A stretch of DNA of 64,000 nt from Eukaryota sp. TZLM1-RC (taxonomy: Eukaryota; Metamonada: BaSk clade): NCBI GenBank assembly GCA_040285825.1, contig JAUPSS010000008.1, positions 620,001-684,000 on the forward strand, in the 5' to 3' direction. This document shows, piece by piece, positions 1 to 9,836 of the stretch. The notes under the pieces are model-generated. The model did not search any database and was not told the origin of the DNA. It was given only the letters and a program-made list of their open reading frames with translations. The translations under genes and the position numbers were made by a program. How positions within the stretch are numbered: position 1 is the stretch's first letter; the number at the start of each line of letters is the position of its first letter.

Positions 1-279
1 ATAAATTTGGTCCCTGACGTTATTATGCACTTTGCTTCTAAACGTAATGAAATGTTTACAGTTCAAAAGATGAGTAACTTATTAATTGAGATATAAACAC
101 AAGATTTGGATTGGTGGGGACTGTTTTCATAGAAAATTGCTCAAAAAACTAGCGAAAGCAAAATTATCATTTTTGGCCGAGGCAAGACGGTCATTAAAAT
201 CCTAGCCTTCAACAATACCTCAAATTTACTAGTGTTCTAGGTGGTATCTCCTGCACATTTTCTGGAAACATTTACACCA

Positions 280-2235
280 AATGTGAAGGACCAAACAGTC
301 AAGAGCATTTTAACGGATGCTTTTCGTTTCCTAGGATGCTGGCTTGGAAATGTTCCAAAAATTACTGAAGAATTGAATAATTTTTAATGAAATTGGGTTC
401 TAAACTTGACACAATTTCGTCAATTGAAGTTGGGAAACATATTAAGTTTTTTATCTTAAAAATTCGCTACTCCCGTAAAATTACTCACATTTTAAGAACA
501 ACATCTCCTGATATTTCACGTGAGTTTTGCCGCTCATTTAACTTTTTGAAAACAAAATTTTTTGCATCTTTACTTGATGTCAATTCTGAACTAATTCGAA
601 GGAAGTCATGTATTTTCATCATCTAATTTTGGTGGAATTAATTTCACTTAATCGTCTTTTCTCTGTCAGGCTGCTTTTCTTGGTGGGGGCAAAAATTTTG
701 TTTTTGAATTTTGCAACCGTTTTCCCAATGATGTTAATTTATTGAATTTTTCAAGCAATAAATTTCTTAGAGACCTACAAAATGCTCTTGATTGTTTGCC
801 CTCTAAAATTTGGAGAAAATGTTTTCCCGACAACGTACAGGAAATACCATCTAGAACAGTAGTTGATTTGAGGTATTGTGTTAAAAAATTGCAACAAAAG
901 TTAACAATAATATTTGAAGGCACTTTGCTTTGCTGAAAAGAGCAAAATCAAAAAATACAATGAACCCTTATCTCAGCGAGGACGTGTTTAGCATGTCAAG
1001 TATCAGTTGGTTCCATTTGCTGTTTCTCTTTTTGGTAACATTGGATTATCTGGCATTAAATTTCTTGAAGGTTTCAGAAGTTTAATAAAAGAAAGAGCAG
1101 GAAAAGAATTGAACTTCAATTTCTGGCACAATAGAATTGTTTTTAGTATTCTTAAAGCAATTCCAGAAATGTTGACCAAAGCACTGTGACAATTAGGATT
1201 AGAGTATGAAAATCGCGCGCTTAAAAGATTTGATGATGTTGATCCATATATTGAGGATATTGAGTTCTAGTTTTTTTTGTTTAATGTTATGTTAGCGTTC
1301 AAAATAAATTTCAAATTAAATAAAAATATTTGAAGGCTTAAATTTTAATGTTCGTCTTGGCTCGGTCAAAAAAGATAATCCCGCTTTCTCAAATTTTTTG
1401 TTTGAATCCCAAAACAGTTCCTCTTCGTGTTTAGTTACTCAGAGTCCTCAAATTTATGGTCTTCTTTTAAATGATACCGAATTTTCTTGTACAATGCGCC
1501 TTCGTTGTTTATTTGGCCTGATAACGTGTCTCATAATTTGATTTGTAAATGTGGATCAAAAGTTTCTCCAAATCATTTATTCAATTGTAAACATTTTATT
1601 ACTTTCCGATCAAAAGTTCATGATGCAATAAGAGATCAACTCTGTTGTATGTCAAAATCACATAGAATTGTTTCCTATTTAGAACCATTACTTTCCCGTT
1701 TGGTTGATGAAGATACTTTGAATTCGTTTGGTCGAATCAGAGGTGATTTAATGCTTGAAGGTCTTGAAGGTACAACCATTATTACAGATGTGAGATCCAC
1801 TGATGTATGTAATGATTCTTTTATTCCAATTGTTCAATCAAAATAAAGGGACCCCTTAAATGTTTCCGAAAAAACCAAAATTGACAAATATAAAGCAAAA
1901 TTATTATCCTTGAATGCAGAATCGTATACTCATTATGTCCTCTGTCCATTTGCAGTTTCCCTTCATGGCACGCTTGGACCTCTTGCTTTATCTTTTCTGG
2001 ATGATTTTGTTGAAATTGTGAAACTACGTACTGGAAGAGTTTTTGACAAGGGTTTTGGCAAAACAGACTTGTATTTTCAATTTTCAAAGGTGTTGTTCCC
2101 GTATTATCTTCAGCTTTGTTATCTCTTGAACGTGTTTATGAAAGAAAAACCTTCAGTCAATTCTTCTTGGCTGATTTGGGTTATGAAGACATAGAATTTA
2201 ACCTTGTCGTATAGTTTGTTTTTTATTGGAATAAA
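280..2235 (+). mobile_element. Decayed R1-family non-LTR retrotransposon, interrupted by a second insertion
   Basis: Degenerate coding sequence for the C-terminal half of an R1-family element. Recognisable pieces in order: the post-RT segment (RFLGCWLGN near 335; THILRTTSP near 487), the AAFLGGGKNFVFEF block near 672, and after an interruption at 922-1324 the CCHC zinc motif (CKCGSKVSPNHLFNC near 1550). A restriction-endonuclease-like motif (RGDLM...IITDV) follows near 1738-1792. Several stops and frameshifts separate the pieces, so it is not functional. It resembles the copy at 48715-49975 more than the copies at 26-29 and 34-38 kb. Assignment rests on comparison with the better preserved copies in this window. 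Confidence 0.75.
922..1324 (+). mobile_element. 5'-truncated R1 retrotransposon nested in another R1 copy
   Basis: This 403-bp segment holds the last part of the R1 ORF (KYQLVPFAVSLFGNIG through ENRALKRFDD...IEDIEF) and its 3' end rich in AATAAA-like sequence. It is flanked by 13-bp direct repeats AATATTTGAAGGC at 909-921 and 1325-1337. Removing it rejoins the interrupted host element. This is the signature of target-primed reverse transcription with 5' truncation. Confidence 0.85.
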
Positions 2236-2347
2236 TAAAAATGTATTAAAAAAAATTTTAAAGGTCACTTAAATAATTATATCATCAGATTCTTATTCTT
2301 ATTGGTCCTATTTACACTTATTGCACGACCTCTCATCTTCAACAGTT

Positions 2348-2627
2348 ATGGTGGACAATGTCGCCACTCTGTTGCAGATGAAACGTACTTTTCGCCTTGG
2401 ATTCATCTTTCCCTTCATGTTTCTGCTCAACATCTTTGCTATCCCTATTACCCAATCTGACTCACACTGTCTCTCTCGTATGTTACTCCTTAAAAGCTCA
2501 TCCTCCAGTGAAGCGCAAATCTGTTATAGCTCTTTCATTATATCTGGTATTACTCATTGCTTGGGTAATAGTCCACCAAGCTTTTAGACTTAGAGGAGCT
2601 ACCTGGGCTATGTATTTAACAGTTTAA
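2348..2627 (+). CDS. PSENEN: PEN-2-like gamma-secretase subunit, two exons
   Basis: Small membrane protein of about 82 residues, built from exon 1 (2348-2477) and exon 2 (2509-2627). A 31-bp GT-AG intron (2478-2508, GTATGT...CCTCCAG) separates them. Exon 1 carries a hydrophobic hairpin segment (RLGFIFPFMFLLNIFAI) in the position of PEN-2 helix 1. Exon 2 carries a second membrane helix followed by HQAFRLRGATWAMYL, matching the PEN-2 ending in which a Trp-rich helix is followed by R-x-x-W-G-A. PEN-2 is the smallest subunit of the presenilin/gamma-secretase intramembrane protease, usually about 100 residues, so this version is slightly short. Neither exon alone resembles a full protein; the intron restores the frame and fits the tiny-intron class elsewhere in the window. 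An upstream exon cannot be excluded. Confidence 0.6.
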
Positions 2628-2670
2628 GTGCCAAAAGACTAGTTTATTTACATTTAAAAATCAGTACTTG

Positions 2671-5019
2671 TTATATTGTTGGACTTCGAAGCATCTGATT
2701 CCATCGATGTATAGTTTCTGCAAGCTTGGGAGCCAAAGCCCTTCTTGCTATATCAATCTCGTCTAGAATCACTCCCTGAGCTTCTTCTTCTGAAAGATCG
2801 AGCCTGAACTTCTCAGCTACTTTGCTGATGACGTTACGTCCACTATTTATAATTGAAGTCATTTGACTATCTGTAATCAATGCAAATAAAGCTAAAAATA
2901 AATGCGAATGTCTTCTGATCACACTAAACACAAGACAGCAGTATTCTCGGAACTTTCCGAAATACTCTTCTCCCATGGCATAAACCCATCTTTCATCCAT
3001 TCTAATTGGGGTTTGAAAGGGTTTGGGGTCGACGTCCAGCATGTAACCAAAGTCAATGTGAAACAGACAACCAGAGGGAGATAACAAAAGATTATCCAAG
3101 TGACGATCTCTAATACCAAAGCAAAAAGTAATGATCGTATAAGCGGCACAACTAATGGTAAAGTGGTTTATTTTAGAAGTTTGATCCCTAGGAGTCCTCA
3201 AGAAGTGGAACAATTCTTCTCTCGTAAACTCAGAAAGAGCTCTACAATTGGGAACATACTCAATAAGTCCATAATGAAAACCCAGAGGAATGGCCTTGTA
3301 AGGGGTGAGTTTGGCATCAATGCCGGCACTTTTTAGTAATTTATCAGATAGTTGAATTAGTTTAAGAATAAAGTAGTCTTGTCGAAGGTCGTCTCCCTTC
3401 TTGAAAATGACCGAAAATTCTTCAGAATTCTGATCTGTAAACGTGAACCTTACTGGGTAAAAGTTACTCGTGTAGACCTTTACGTTGTTGACTACATCGA
3501 CAATTTCTTGACCCTGATGAGTTGGAAGATGAACAGCAACTGATTTTTTGACAATTGTTGACTGCTTGTCCACGATTGACGGTCTAGAAGAGCGCAAAAG
3601 ACAAGAAAGTCTGGCGTAGGCGGTTGTTGCAAAGGTAGAAAGTGAAGAATTGGTCTTTTCAAACTTTGGATTTGCAATAATTTCTCCCAAATTGACCACT
3701 TCTTCTATAAATAATTTCTGCTTATTCAATAAATTTTTTTGGGTTTTTGATAAATTATCCTTTAATAATTCAAACAATTTGACCAGTAAGGAATGATAGT
3801 GTCCTTCTGCATGATTCATCTCACAAACTAAGATCCAATGAAGTTCATAAGTATCAAAAATATTCAAGACCGCCCGAGAAACCAAAAAATTCATTAATGA
3901 AAGCTCAGTAGAATTTCCCTTTAAGAATCTAAAACTTTGTACCAAAGGAAAAATGAACAAGTTAAAATCAGTACAAGTACACTGATTAAGAATTCTATCC
4001 ACCAAGCCATATTGCTCAAGCAAGGAAGGAATTGGCAGACTGGAAGGAAGCAGCAAAAGTAAATCATTAATTCGAGAAGGTAATTTCCAATTCAACTCAG
4101 ATAAGCAATAAATAGCCTCACTCTCTAAAGCGGGGTTGCTCCAATCAACACTTACTAAAAATAGTAACAGACCTCCATCCAAAGCCCTGAGATAATCCGA
4201 ATTCCTACATCTCCAAATAACTTGCTTTTCAGAGACTGTCAGAGGTTTTATTAGGGAATATTTTGAGTGAATGGAATCAATCAAAGTGATTGGTGGTGAT
4301 ACAGAAGAGTCAGATATATCAGAATTTAGAGCAGAAAGCAAAGAATGTAGTGGTTGAGGTTCTTGACAAGTCTTGACTGGATCGAAAACAGGCTCAGACT
4401 TCAGCCCATTTTTGACCTCCTTGTCCCCCAGTAACTCATGGTGAAACACCGGGAGATCCAAAGATGCCAGATGTACCGTAATCAAAGGAAGAGGGTGCTC
4501 CTGTGAATTTAGAAAAAGGTTGTACATAGATCTTGAACTCAAGTGATCCAACCAACTTTGAGAGTTTTGATTATTGAGGAATTTAATAGCCAACTCACGA
4601 AGATTGAACTGATCGTTGAGTGGTGAAGGACAAAATTTGAGTGTGTGCCATCCAGAGGAATAACGACCGATGTTGTCAAAGAGAGGAAGTGAGCAAAGAC
4701 CTAGGTCTGTGGTAGAAGCAAGTGAAGAGCAAACAAGGGAAAATGACAGGGTAGAAGAAGGGGAGAGGTCAGCAATGGAGACTGGTAGACGAAAACACTC
4801 AGAAACAGAAATACGAACTGTTTGGGAGGGGATAAGAATGGGAGCAAATGTATGTGTCAATGGAGAGGATGCCACGCTGTCAGAGGAGATAGATAGTGTA
4901 ATAGATATTAAGATATTCTGAGATTGTAGTGCTTGTGGTCTGGACCATTCGAAATCAGAAAGTTTAACTAGAATAGGGTACTGCCAGCATTGATCAGATG
5001 AAACGTATTGGAAAGCCAT
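2671..5019 (-). CDS. VPS34: Class III phosphatidylinositol 3-kinase (Vps34)
   Basis: Single-exon 782-residue lipid kinase that phosphorylates phosphatidylinositol to PI3P on endosomes and autophagosomes. An N-terminal C2-like region is followed by the helical PIK domain and the kinase domain. The kinase N-lobe motif IFKKGDDLRQD lies near residue 530. The catalytic loop GIRDRHLDNLL is near residue 637 and the metal-binding HIDFGYMLD near residue 656. The C-terminus KFRLDLSEEEA...HRWNQ matches the membrane-binding tail of Vps34 rather than class I PI3K or TOR. Length is a little under the usual 850-890. The start is the first ATG; only about 25 bp separate it from the end of a family B Fanzor-like element in the same orientation, so the promoter must lie within or be supplied by that element. 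Confidence 0.95.
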   Translation of the reverse strand: MAFQYVSSDQCWQYPILVKLSDFEWSRPQALQSQNILISITLSISSDSVASSPLTHTFAPILIPSQTVRISVSECFRLPVSIADLSPSSTLSFSLVCSSLASTTDLGLCSLPLFDNIGRYSSGWHTLKFCPSPLNDQFNLRELAIKFLNNQNSQSWLDHLSSRSMYNLFLNSQEHPLPLITVHLASLDLPVFHHELLGDKEVKNGLKSEPVFDPVKTCQEPQPLHSLLSALNSDISDSSVSPPITLIDSIHSKYSLIKPLTVSEKQVIWRCRNSDYLRALDGGLLLFLVSVDWSNPALESEAIYCLSELNWKLPSRINDLLLLLPSSLPIPSLLEQYGLVDRILNQCTCTDFNLFIFPLVQSFRFLKGNSTELSLMNFLVSRAVLNIFDTYELHWILVCEMNHAEGHYHSLLVKLFELLKDNLSKTQKNLLNKQKLFIEEVVNLGEIIANPKFEKTNSSLSTFATTAYARLSCLLRSSRPSIVDKQSTIVKKSVAVHLPTHQGQEIVDVVNNVKVYTSNFYPVRFTFTDQNSEEFSVIFKKGDDLRQDYFILKLIQLSDKLLKSAGIDAKLTPYKAIPLGFHYGLIEYVPNCRALSEFTREELFHFLRTPRDQTSKINHFTISCAAYTIITFCFGIRDRHLDNLLLSPSGCLFHIDFGYMLDVDPKPFQTPIRMDERWVYAMGEEYFGKFREYCCLVFSVIRRHSHLFLALFALITDSQMTSIINSGRNVISKVAEKFRLDLSEEEAQGVILDEIDIARRALAPKLAETIHRWNQMLRSPTI

Positions 5020-5043
5020 TCATGAATTGGAGGTGTTCACTGT

Positions 5044-7490
5044 TGTGAATTTCACTTATCATACATTTTCCTATAAAATTCACTCCTGTTTTCAACTTTC
5101 TCAATGTCTACTCACAGGCTGTAAGAGACATGTAGCGTCATTTGACAAAGGCAATCATTTATCAAATGGTTACGTCACTTGAATACACCTACTGTTTTCA
5201 CAGAACAAAGCCTCGCGATTTGATGTATCTAAGTGGATCTGCTAAATGCTACTAAGGTATTTGTAGATCGGTCTCAAAAGTTTTTCAAAAATAAATAAAA
5301 AAAACTAAAAAACTCAAAATGAAATACCTGTGTTTCCAAAGTTTTTGTTTCTGTATTCTCAGGTTCCCCATTCATCTCCTCAACACAACTTCTGGGCAAA
5401 TATATCTTTCCGGCCACAATTCCGCTTTCTTCTTAATTTGAATATTTTTTGCAGCGGGAATATTTCTGTCATATACTATTTCACCCTCAGTTTAAATATG
5501 CATCTGCCATGAGCCTATTCACGGCCATGCAACTACTGGATAGTTTGCTCGTATTAAATTCACTTGTTGACAAGTGCTTCCCGTCTTTATGATAACCAAC
5601 CATTTTTTAAAAGCCCTTTCTGATCCATATCGATTGACTTTTCGGCAATGAGAAGGGAAATTAGCAGAGCCCACAGCAAGGTAGAGTTTTTCAGGATGTC
5701 CAGCCAGCCTTTGAAATTTGTTGAAGCTCTTTTGGAACCGTCTCTCTTTTCGTCTGCAGTTAGCAAATTTAATTATTTTCCATTTGTGGTGATTACTTTC
5801 GAAATACACTTTCCTCCTGATCAAATGCTAATGGTTCAAATATTGGTTGAGATTTTGAACGGAATACTGGTTGGGAGAGTGTTTACTGAGTGAAGGATTT
5901 GTCATGTATCTTCTGCCAGTTGGACAAGGGATAATTCCACATTGATTATCAGTTAAGAAGTAATCACATAATCTAGATTGTCCCAGATCAACGCCAATAA
6001 GCGACCTTTCAGGTAAAATTTCGACTGGATGTCTACATCTTCAACGGGGCATATTTTTAGTGCACTTCAACTGTGTTTCTCTGGTTTTGTTGGCATCAGG
6101 GTCATTTTTCACTTCTTTTTTCGATCTTCGTTTCTTTTTCAGTGGTTCATCCAGCTCATCTGTGTTTTCTAAGTCGCTATTTTATTTTCAAATGTTGAAA
6201 GCAGTGCATTACCATTGATTTTCAATAGAATCTCTTTAAATCTATTTCCCAAACTTTTTCTGTTGATATTAAATTTTTGGTAAGGGCATTGTTTGAATAT
6301 TCAGACAAGTATTTTTGATGAACTTTGTTTAGGAAGATGATCCTTCAATAGTGGGAATTTTTTCACAGAATGGAAAATATGTGAAGGAACCTCATAAAAT
6401 TTAGAACCTTTATGAGAAGCTCAAGGTATTATTCTTTTATTTTCCAGCAATGCATATGAGAAAAGAAAGTGAGTGAGTATTGTGAAATTTTAAGATTAAA
6501 GAGAAAAAGCTCACCAATTTCCTTTGATGAAAAAATGATTTTATCATGTGAAGACACTAGAAAAGCAGTGGCAGGAAATCTTTGAAGAAGATTCAAGATA
6601 CACTTACATGCATTTAATAAAATGAATCATTTTCTTGAATTATTCAGATTGAAATTGATGTAGTGTTCGAGAACAGAATCAACAACTACTTCTTCTGGTT
6701 GGGCTAAGGGTTCATTTGGAAAAAGAGAAAGAAGATACTTGGCACAGACATTTGTTTTGTCTAGAGCTCTACACTGAGCACGAATGAAGTTTTTTGTGCA
6801 GGATTGATAAATTTTAGGTAAATTTGGCTTGACGCCAATTGACGAGTTCGACAAGCAAGGAAAGGCTGAAAGCCCTTTTCTATTGATATAATTACATTTC
6901 TGAGATTGCAACCAATCATTGAGGAAAAGATTGAATGAATTTCTGTAAGGCACTAGAGAATTTTCCCATGAAGAAACAAGACACCTGTCTTGTGGGCACT
7001 CAGGAAGAAATCCACTGTAAAAGATATGCAGTAATTGACGTTGGCCTTTAGATGTGGAAGGCTTTGGAAAAGAACCAGTGGTGATGACGGTCATAAATAC
7101 CATACATCCCGTTCCACTAAAGCTCTAGATGCCAACAAAAAATTTAGAAGAAAAAATTCAAGCAATAAAGAAGCTTCATGACAAATCTTGGTGACCACAG
7201 GAAGGTCAGTCCGAATTTGTTGCAACGCTGCAGAAGTCAGCAGCGAGTTAAGTGCACAAGAGTGAGTGAAGACATGTGACACAAAGGGGATGTTTGACAT
7301 GTAGTGAGGATAAAGAGCTCATCAAATTTTACACTTGTCACCCCATTTTCGACTTCTAGTTACCATTTCTGGGAGATTTTTAACCCGCATCTTGGTTTTG
7401 GCACTATTCAAACACTTTCCTCTCATTTCATAAACTAGGTTCTTATTTCCCTCACTTACCTTCTTTTCCGAGCTTTAGGACTCCCGGTGT
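5044..7490 (-). mobile_element. Family B Fanzor-like (TnpB-related) element, decayed, longest copy
   Basis: Read on the minus strand, fragments of one long protein appear in order. An N-terminal helical region lies at 7091-7300 and another open segment at 6627-7103. A basic KKKRRSKKE-like region is near 6150. The RuvC-I motif IGVDLGQSRLC is near 5995, the segment with QKSFNKFQRLAGHPEKLYLAVGSANF at 5519-5824, and a broken copy of the zinc-ribbon/RuvC-III region (YDRNI) near 5420-5480. Stops interrupt it, including a TGA just before RuvC-I that is shared with the 40-kb copy. The last ~330 bp (5044-5370) are noncoding yet conserved in all three copies. This is the only copy here that keeps most of the N-terminal half. 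Confidence 0.72.
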
Positions 7491-8595
7491 ACTCTTTCTG
7501 CCGGTTTTTTCTACTCGTCTTTGATAACTATTGTTTACTAATAGTGTACTGATTAAATCAACACCTTCTACTTGTACAAAACTTTTTATATTACACTTTG
7601 ATAAGAGAACGGCATTTCTCTAATCCACAGTACATTCCACAGCTTGCCGTGGTTGTTAAAGTCACAGCGAAAGTCGCTTTACATTATTGATTACAGTTGT
7701 AAGCAGCTTTCTTTCACAAACATGATGGACTTAATCTATTCACACATCAATTTTTCAGTCTCGGGAAACTGTCTAAAAGGGCTGATTTGACACCAAGACT
7801 ACTAGTTGCTGTCGATACTCTTTTTTTCGGATTGAACAACACTGTAAACACCATTCTGTTGAATAGTGAATCACTGCAATTTTGGAATGTTCCTTGCATA
7901 TAGCCTTGAACTAACAAAACTACCACCTTTCTTTAAACACTTCTATGTGGAACTCCTTGGGGTTTTAACTGATCTGAATTGGTCTTGGTCAGCAACAATA
8001 ACAGACCCCAACTATAAGAATATTTTATTATATTGTTGAAGCTTAATATTTCGGTTGAAATGATTTATTTATTGTATTTATTTAACAAAGAAACACTGTA
8101 TCCAATTTCAGTCAATGATAATCAACCACCAAAGTACAAGCAGAGATCAAGAAGTACGGTTGACTGAGTCCAGAAGGCATATATCTAAGCTACACATGCT
8201 AAAACAATGGTGAAGAAACAATTGGAAATTCAATAAACTCAATTTATAATGTTAAATAAAAAACGGGGGGAAGTTATATTTAATAAAATGTATATTCAGT
8301 ATTGATTTTAAAAGTATAAAACTATTGTACAGAATTATCCCTCTGCAACATCAATGGTCGATGATCATTGATGTCCTCCTCCTCGCCAGAATAGAGTACC
8401 ATCTTCATATAGTCTACCATTAGAAGAGGTCTACTTCATCTTAGGGCCATTGACCAATGTTATGTCATTAAATCCTCAAAATTTTCCGTAAGTTCCATTT
8501 GGTTGATTCACTAATTGAAAGGAGGTAATTACTTTCGCTTAACAAAAGGGGTGATTGATGATTCATTTCTGCAAATCAATGATCGGACACCACCA
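7491..8595. other. Gene-poor AT-rich stretch
   Basis: I see no supportable gene between the Fanzor-like element and the inverted-repeat segment at 8602. Open frames are short and lack family motifs. It may hold further decayed 5' sequence of the element at 5044-7490. Confidence 0.4.
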
Positions 8596-8601
8596 CATTC
8601 C

Positions 8602-9155
8602 ATCACGTGGTGGTTGGTACCACCATGGTGGTTTTCTTGGTGGTCAATTTCATTTCATCATTCCTTTCTCCTTTCTTTGTTCCAAATACCATGGCCTGGT
8701 AGCAAACACCTTGTATTTGAATACATTTCCCCTAATAATGCTTATGATGAAGTGGAATATTCGAGAGGACGCCTACATGCCATATGTGACTTTTATTCAT
8801 ATGGATGAATGCTGAAATAGTAAAAATGATGGAAGAGATGGAGAAAATTGCAGAGGCAGAAGTTGCAGAGGCAGTCAACGAGCAGGACCAAGCAGCAGAT
8901 TATTCACTGGATGAAGAAGTCATACCGATCCTTGTTATCTCAGAAATCTTTATGTTTCGGAGGACATTGATGAGGAATGATATGATCTCAAATGCGTTTT
9001 TCTTTCGATAGTCGAGTTATGGGTTTAGTATTAGTTTGTAAAAATCAACATGTTTTATTCATAATTATTTGACAATAACAGCATTTTATAGGCTAATAAA
9101 TACACCACCATGTGGACCACGCGGTGGCACATGGTGGTTGGTGCCACCGCGTGAT
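8602..9155. repeat. Possible inverted-repeat (MITE-like) segment
   Basis: The left boundary begins ATCACGTGGTGG and continues to ACCACCATG. The reverse complement of the right boundary begins ATCACGCGGTGG and also continues to ACCACCATG, giving imperfect terminal inverted repeats of roughly 26 bp about 550 bp apart. Both ends are much more GC-rich than their surroundings. The right end also forms its own hairpin (ACGCGGTGGCAC / GTGCCACCGCGT, 12-bp perfect arms). Short open frames inside (8515-9011) show no family I recognise. No target duplication was identified. Confidence 0.35.
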
Positions 9156-9257
9156 CAAAATTCCGAACACTGCGGCAAATAGTGAAATCTGTAATCATCA
9201 ATTTCACTTGTATCCTCCATTCATTTCTAGGTCTTTGCTAGAGTCACCTTGTTCAAC

Positions 9258-9791
9258 ATGAATGCTTCATTGATGCAGCTGTTGATATCTGCATCGCGAG
9301 CACTCAAGTTGCAGTGTTTGGAATCACCAGATGAAACTGGGGAAATGAGTGGGTTGTTGTCTACTCTGACTGACATCTATCAAACTAAGGATGATCTACC
9401 TCTTCATGTACAGTGTACCACCTATAAAAAATCATTTACTGAGAAGTTGACAGCTTTTACACTGCAACTTAGACACCTTTCAGAACAGTTGGCAGTCAGA
9501 AACACAGAAAATGAGAACCTTTATGAGGAAAATGCCTCTTTACAGAAGGCTTTGGATCGCCGTAATCAGGAATTGGAGAACCTAAGAGACTTACTCTGTG
9601 ACTATGAGAAGGAGACTAATAAACTTAGATACGAACTGTCTTTACAAAGACAAATGCAAGAAGAAAACCTTATGGAAATTCAGAACTTGAAGTTTAAAGT
9701 TCAATCTTTGGATGTAGCTTGTGTCAAGTATGAAGATCAACTATCAAAAACAAAATGCCAAGGAAAGCGAAAAGTGAAACCTAATTTATAA
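9258..9791 (+). CDS. Coiled-coil protein of unknown function
   Basis: About 177 residues. From about residue 65 to 165 the protein is a continuous heptad-like Glu/Leu/Asn-rich coiled coil (LRHLSEQLAVRNTENENLYE, then LDRRNQELENLRDLLCDYEK), followed by a short basic tail. The start chosen is the first ATG in frame. It converges on the large ASH-repeat gene: only about 45 bp separate the two stop codons, so the 3' UTRs overlap or are very short. Its neighbour is likely ciliary, which makes a cytoskeletal role tempting but unproven. I recognise no specific family. Confidence 0.7.
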   Translation: MNASLMQLLISASRALKLQCLESPDETGEMSGLLSTLTDIYQTKDDLPLHVQCTTYKKSFTEKLTAFTLQLRHLSEQLAVRNTENENLYEENASLQKALDRRNQELENLRDLLCDYEKETNKLRYELSLQRQMQEENLMEIQNLKFKVQSLDVACVKYEDQLSKTKCQGKRKVKPNL

Positions 9792-9836
9792 AAAATTTGA
9801 AAAATTTGAATTACTCTACATTATATCAAATTTAAT

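Noticed and set aside
3100-3336. Open frames antisense to VPS34 and to other large genes
   Set aside because: They lie inside convincing coding sequence of conserved proteins on the other strand and show no family motifs of their own.
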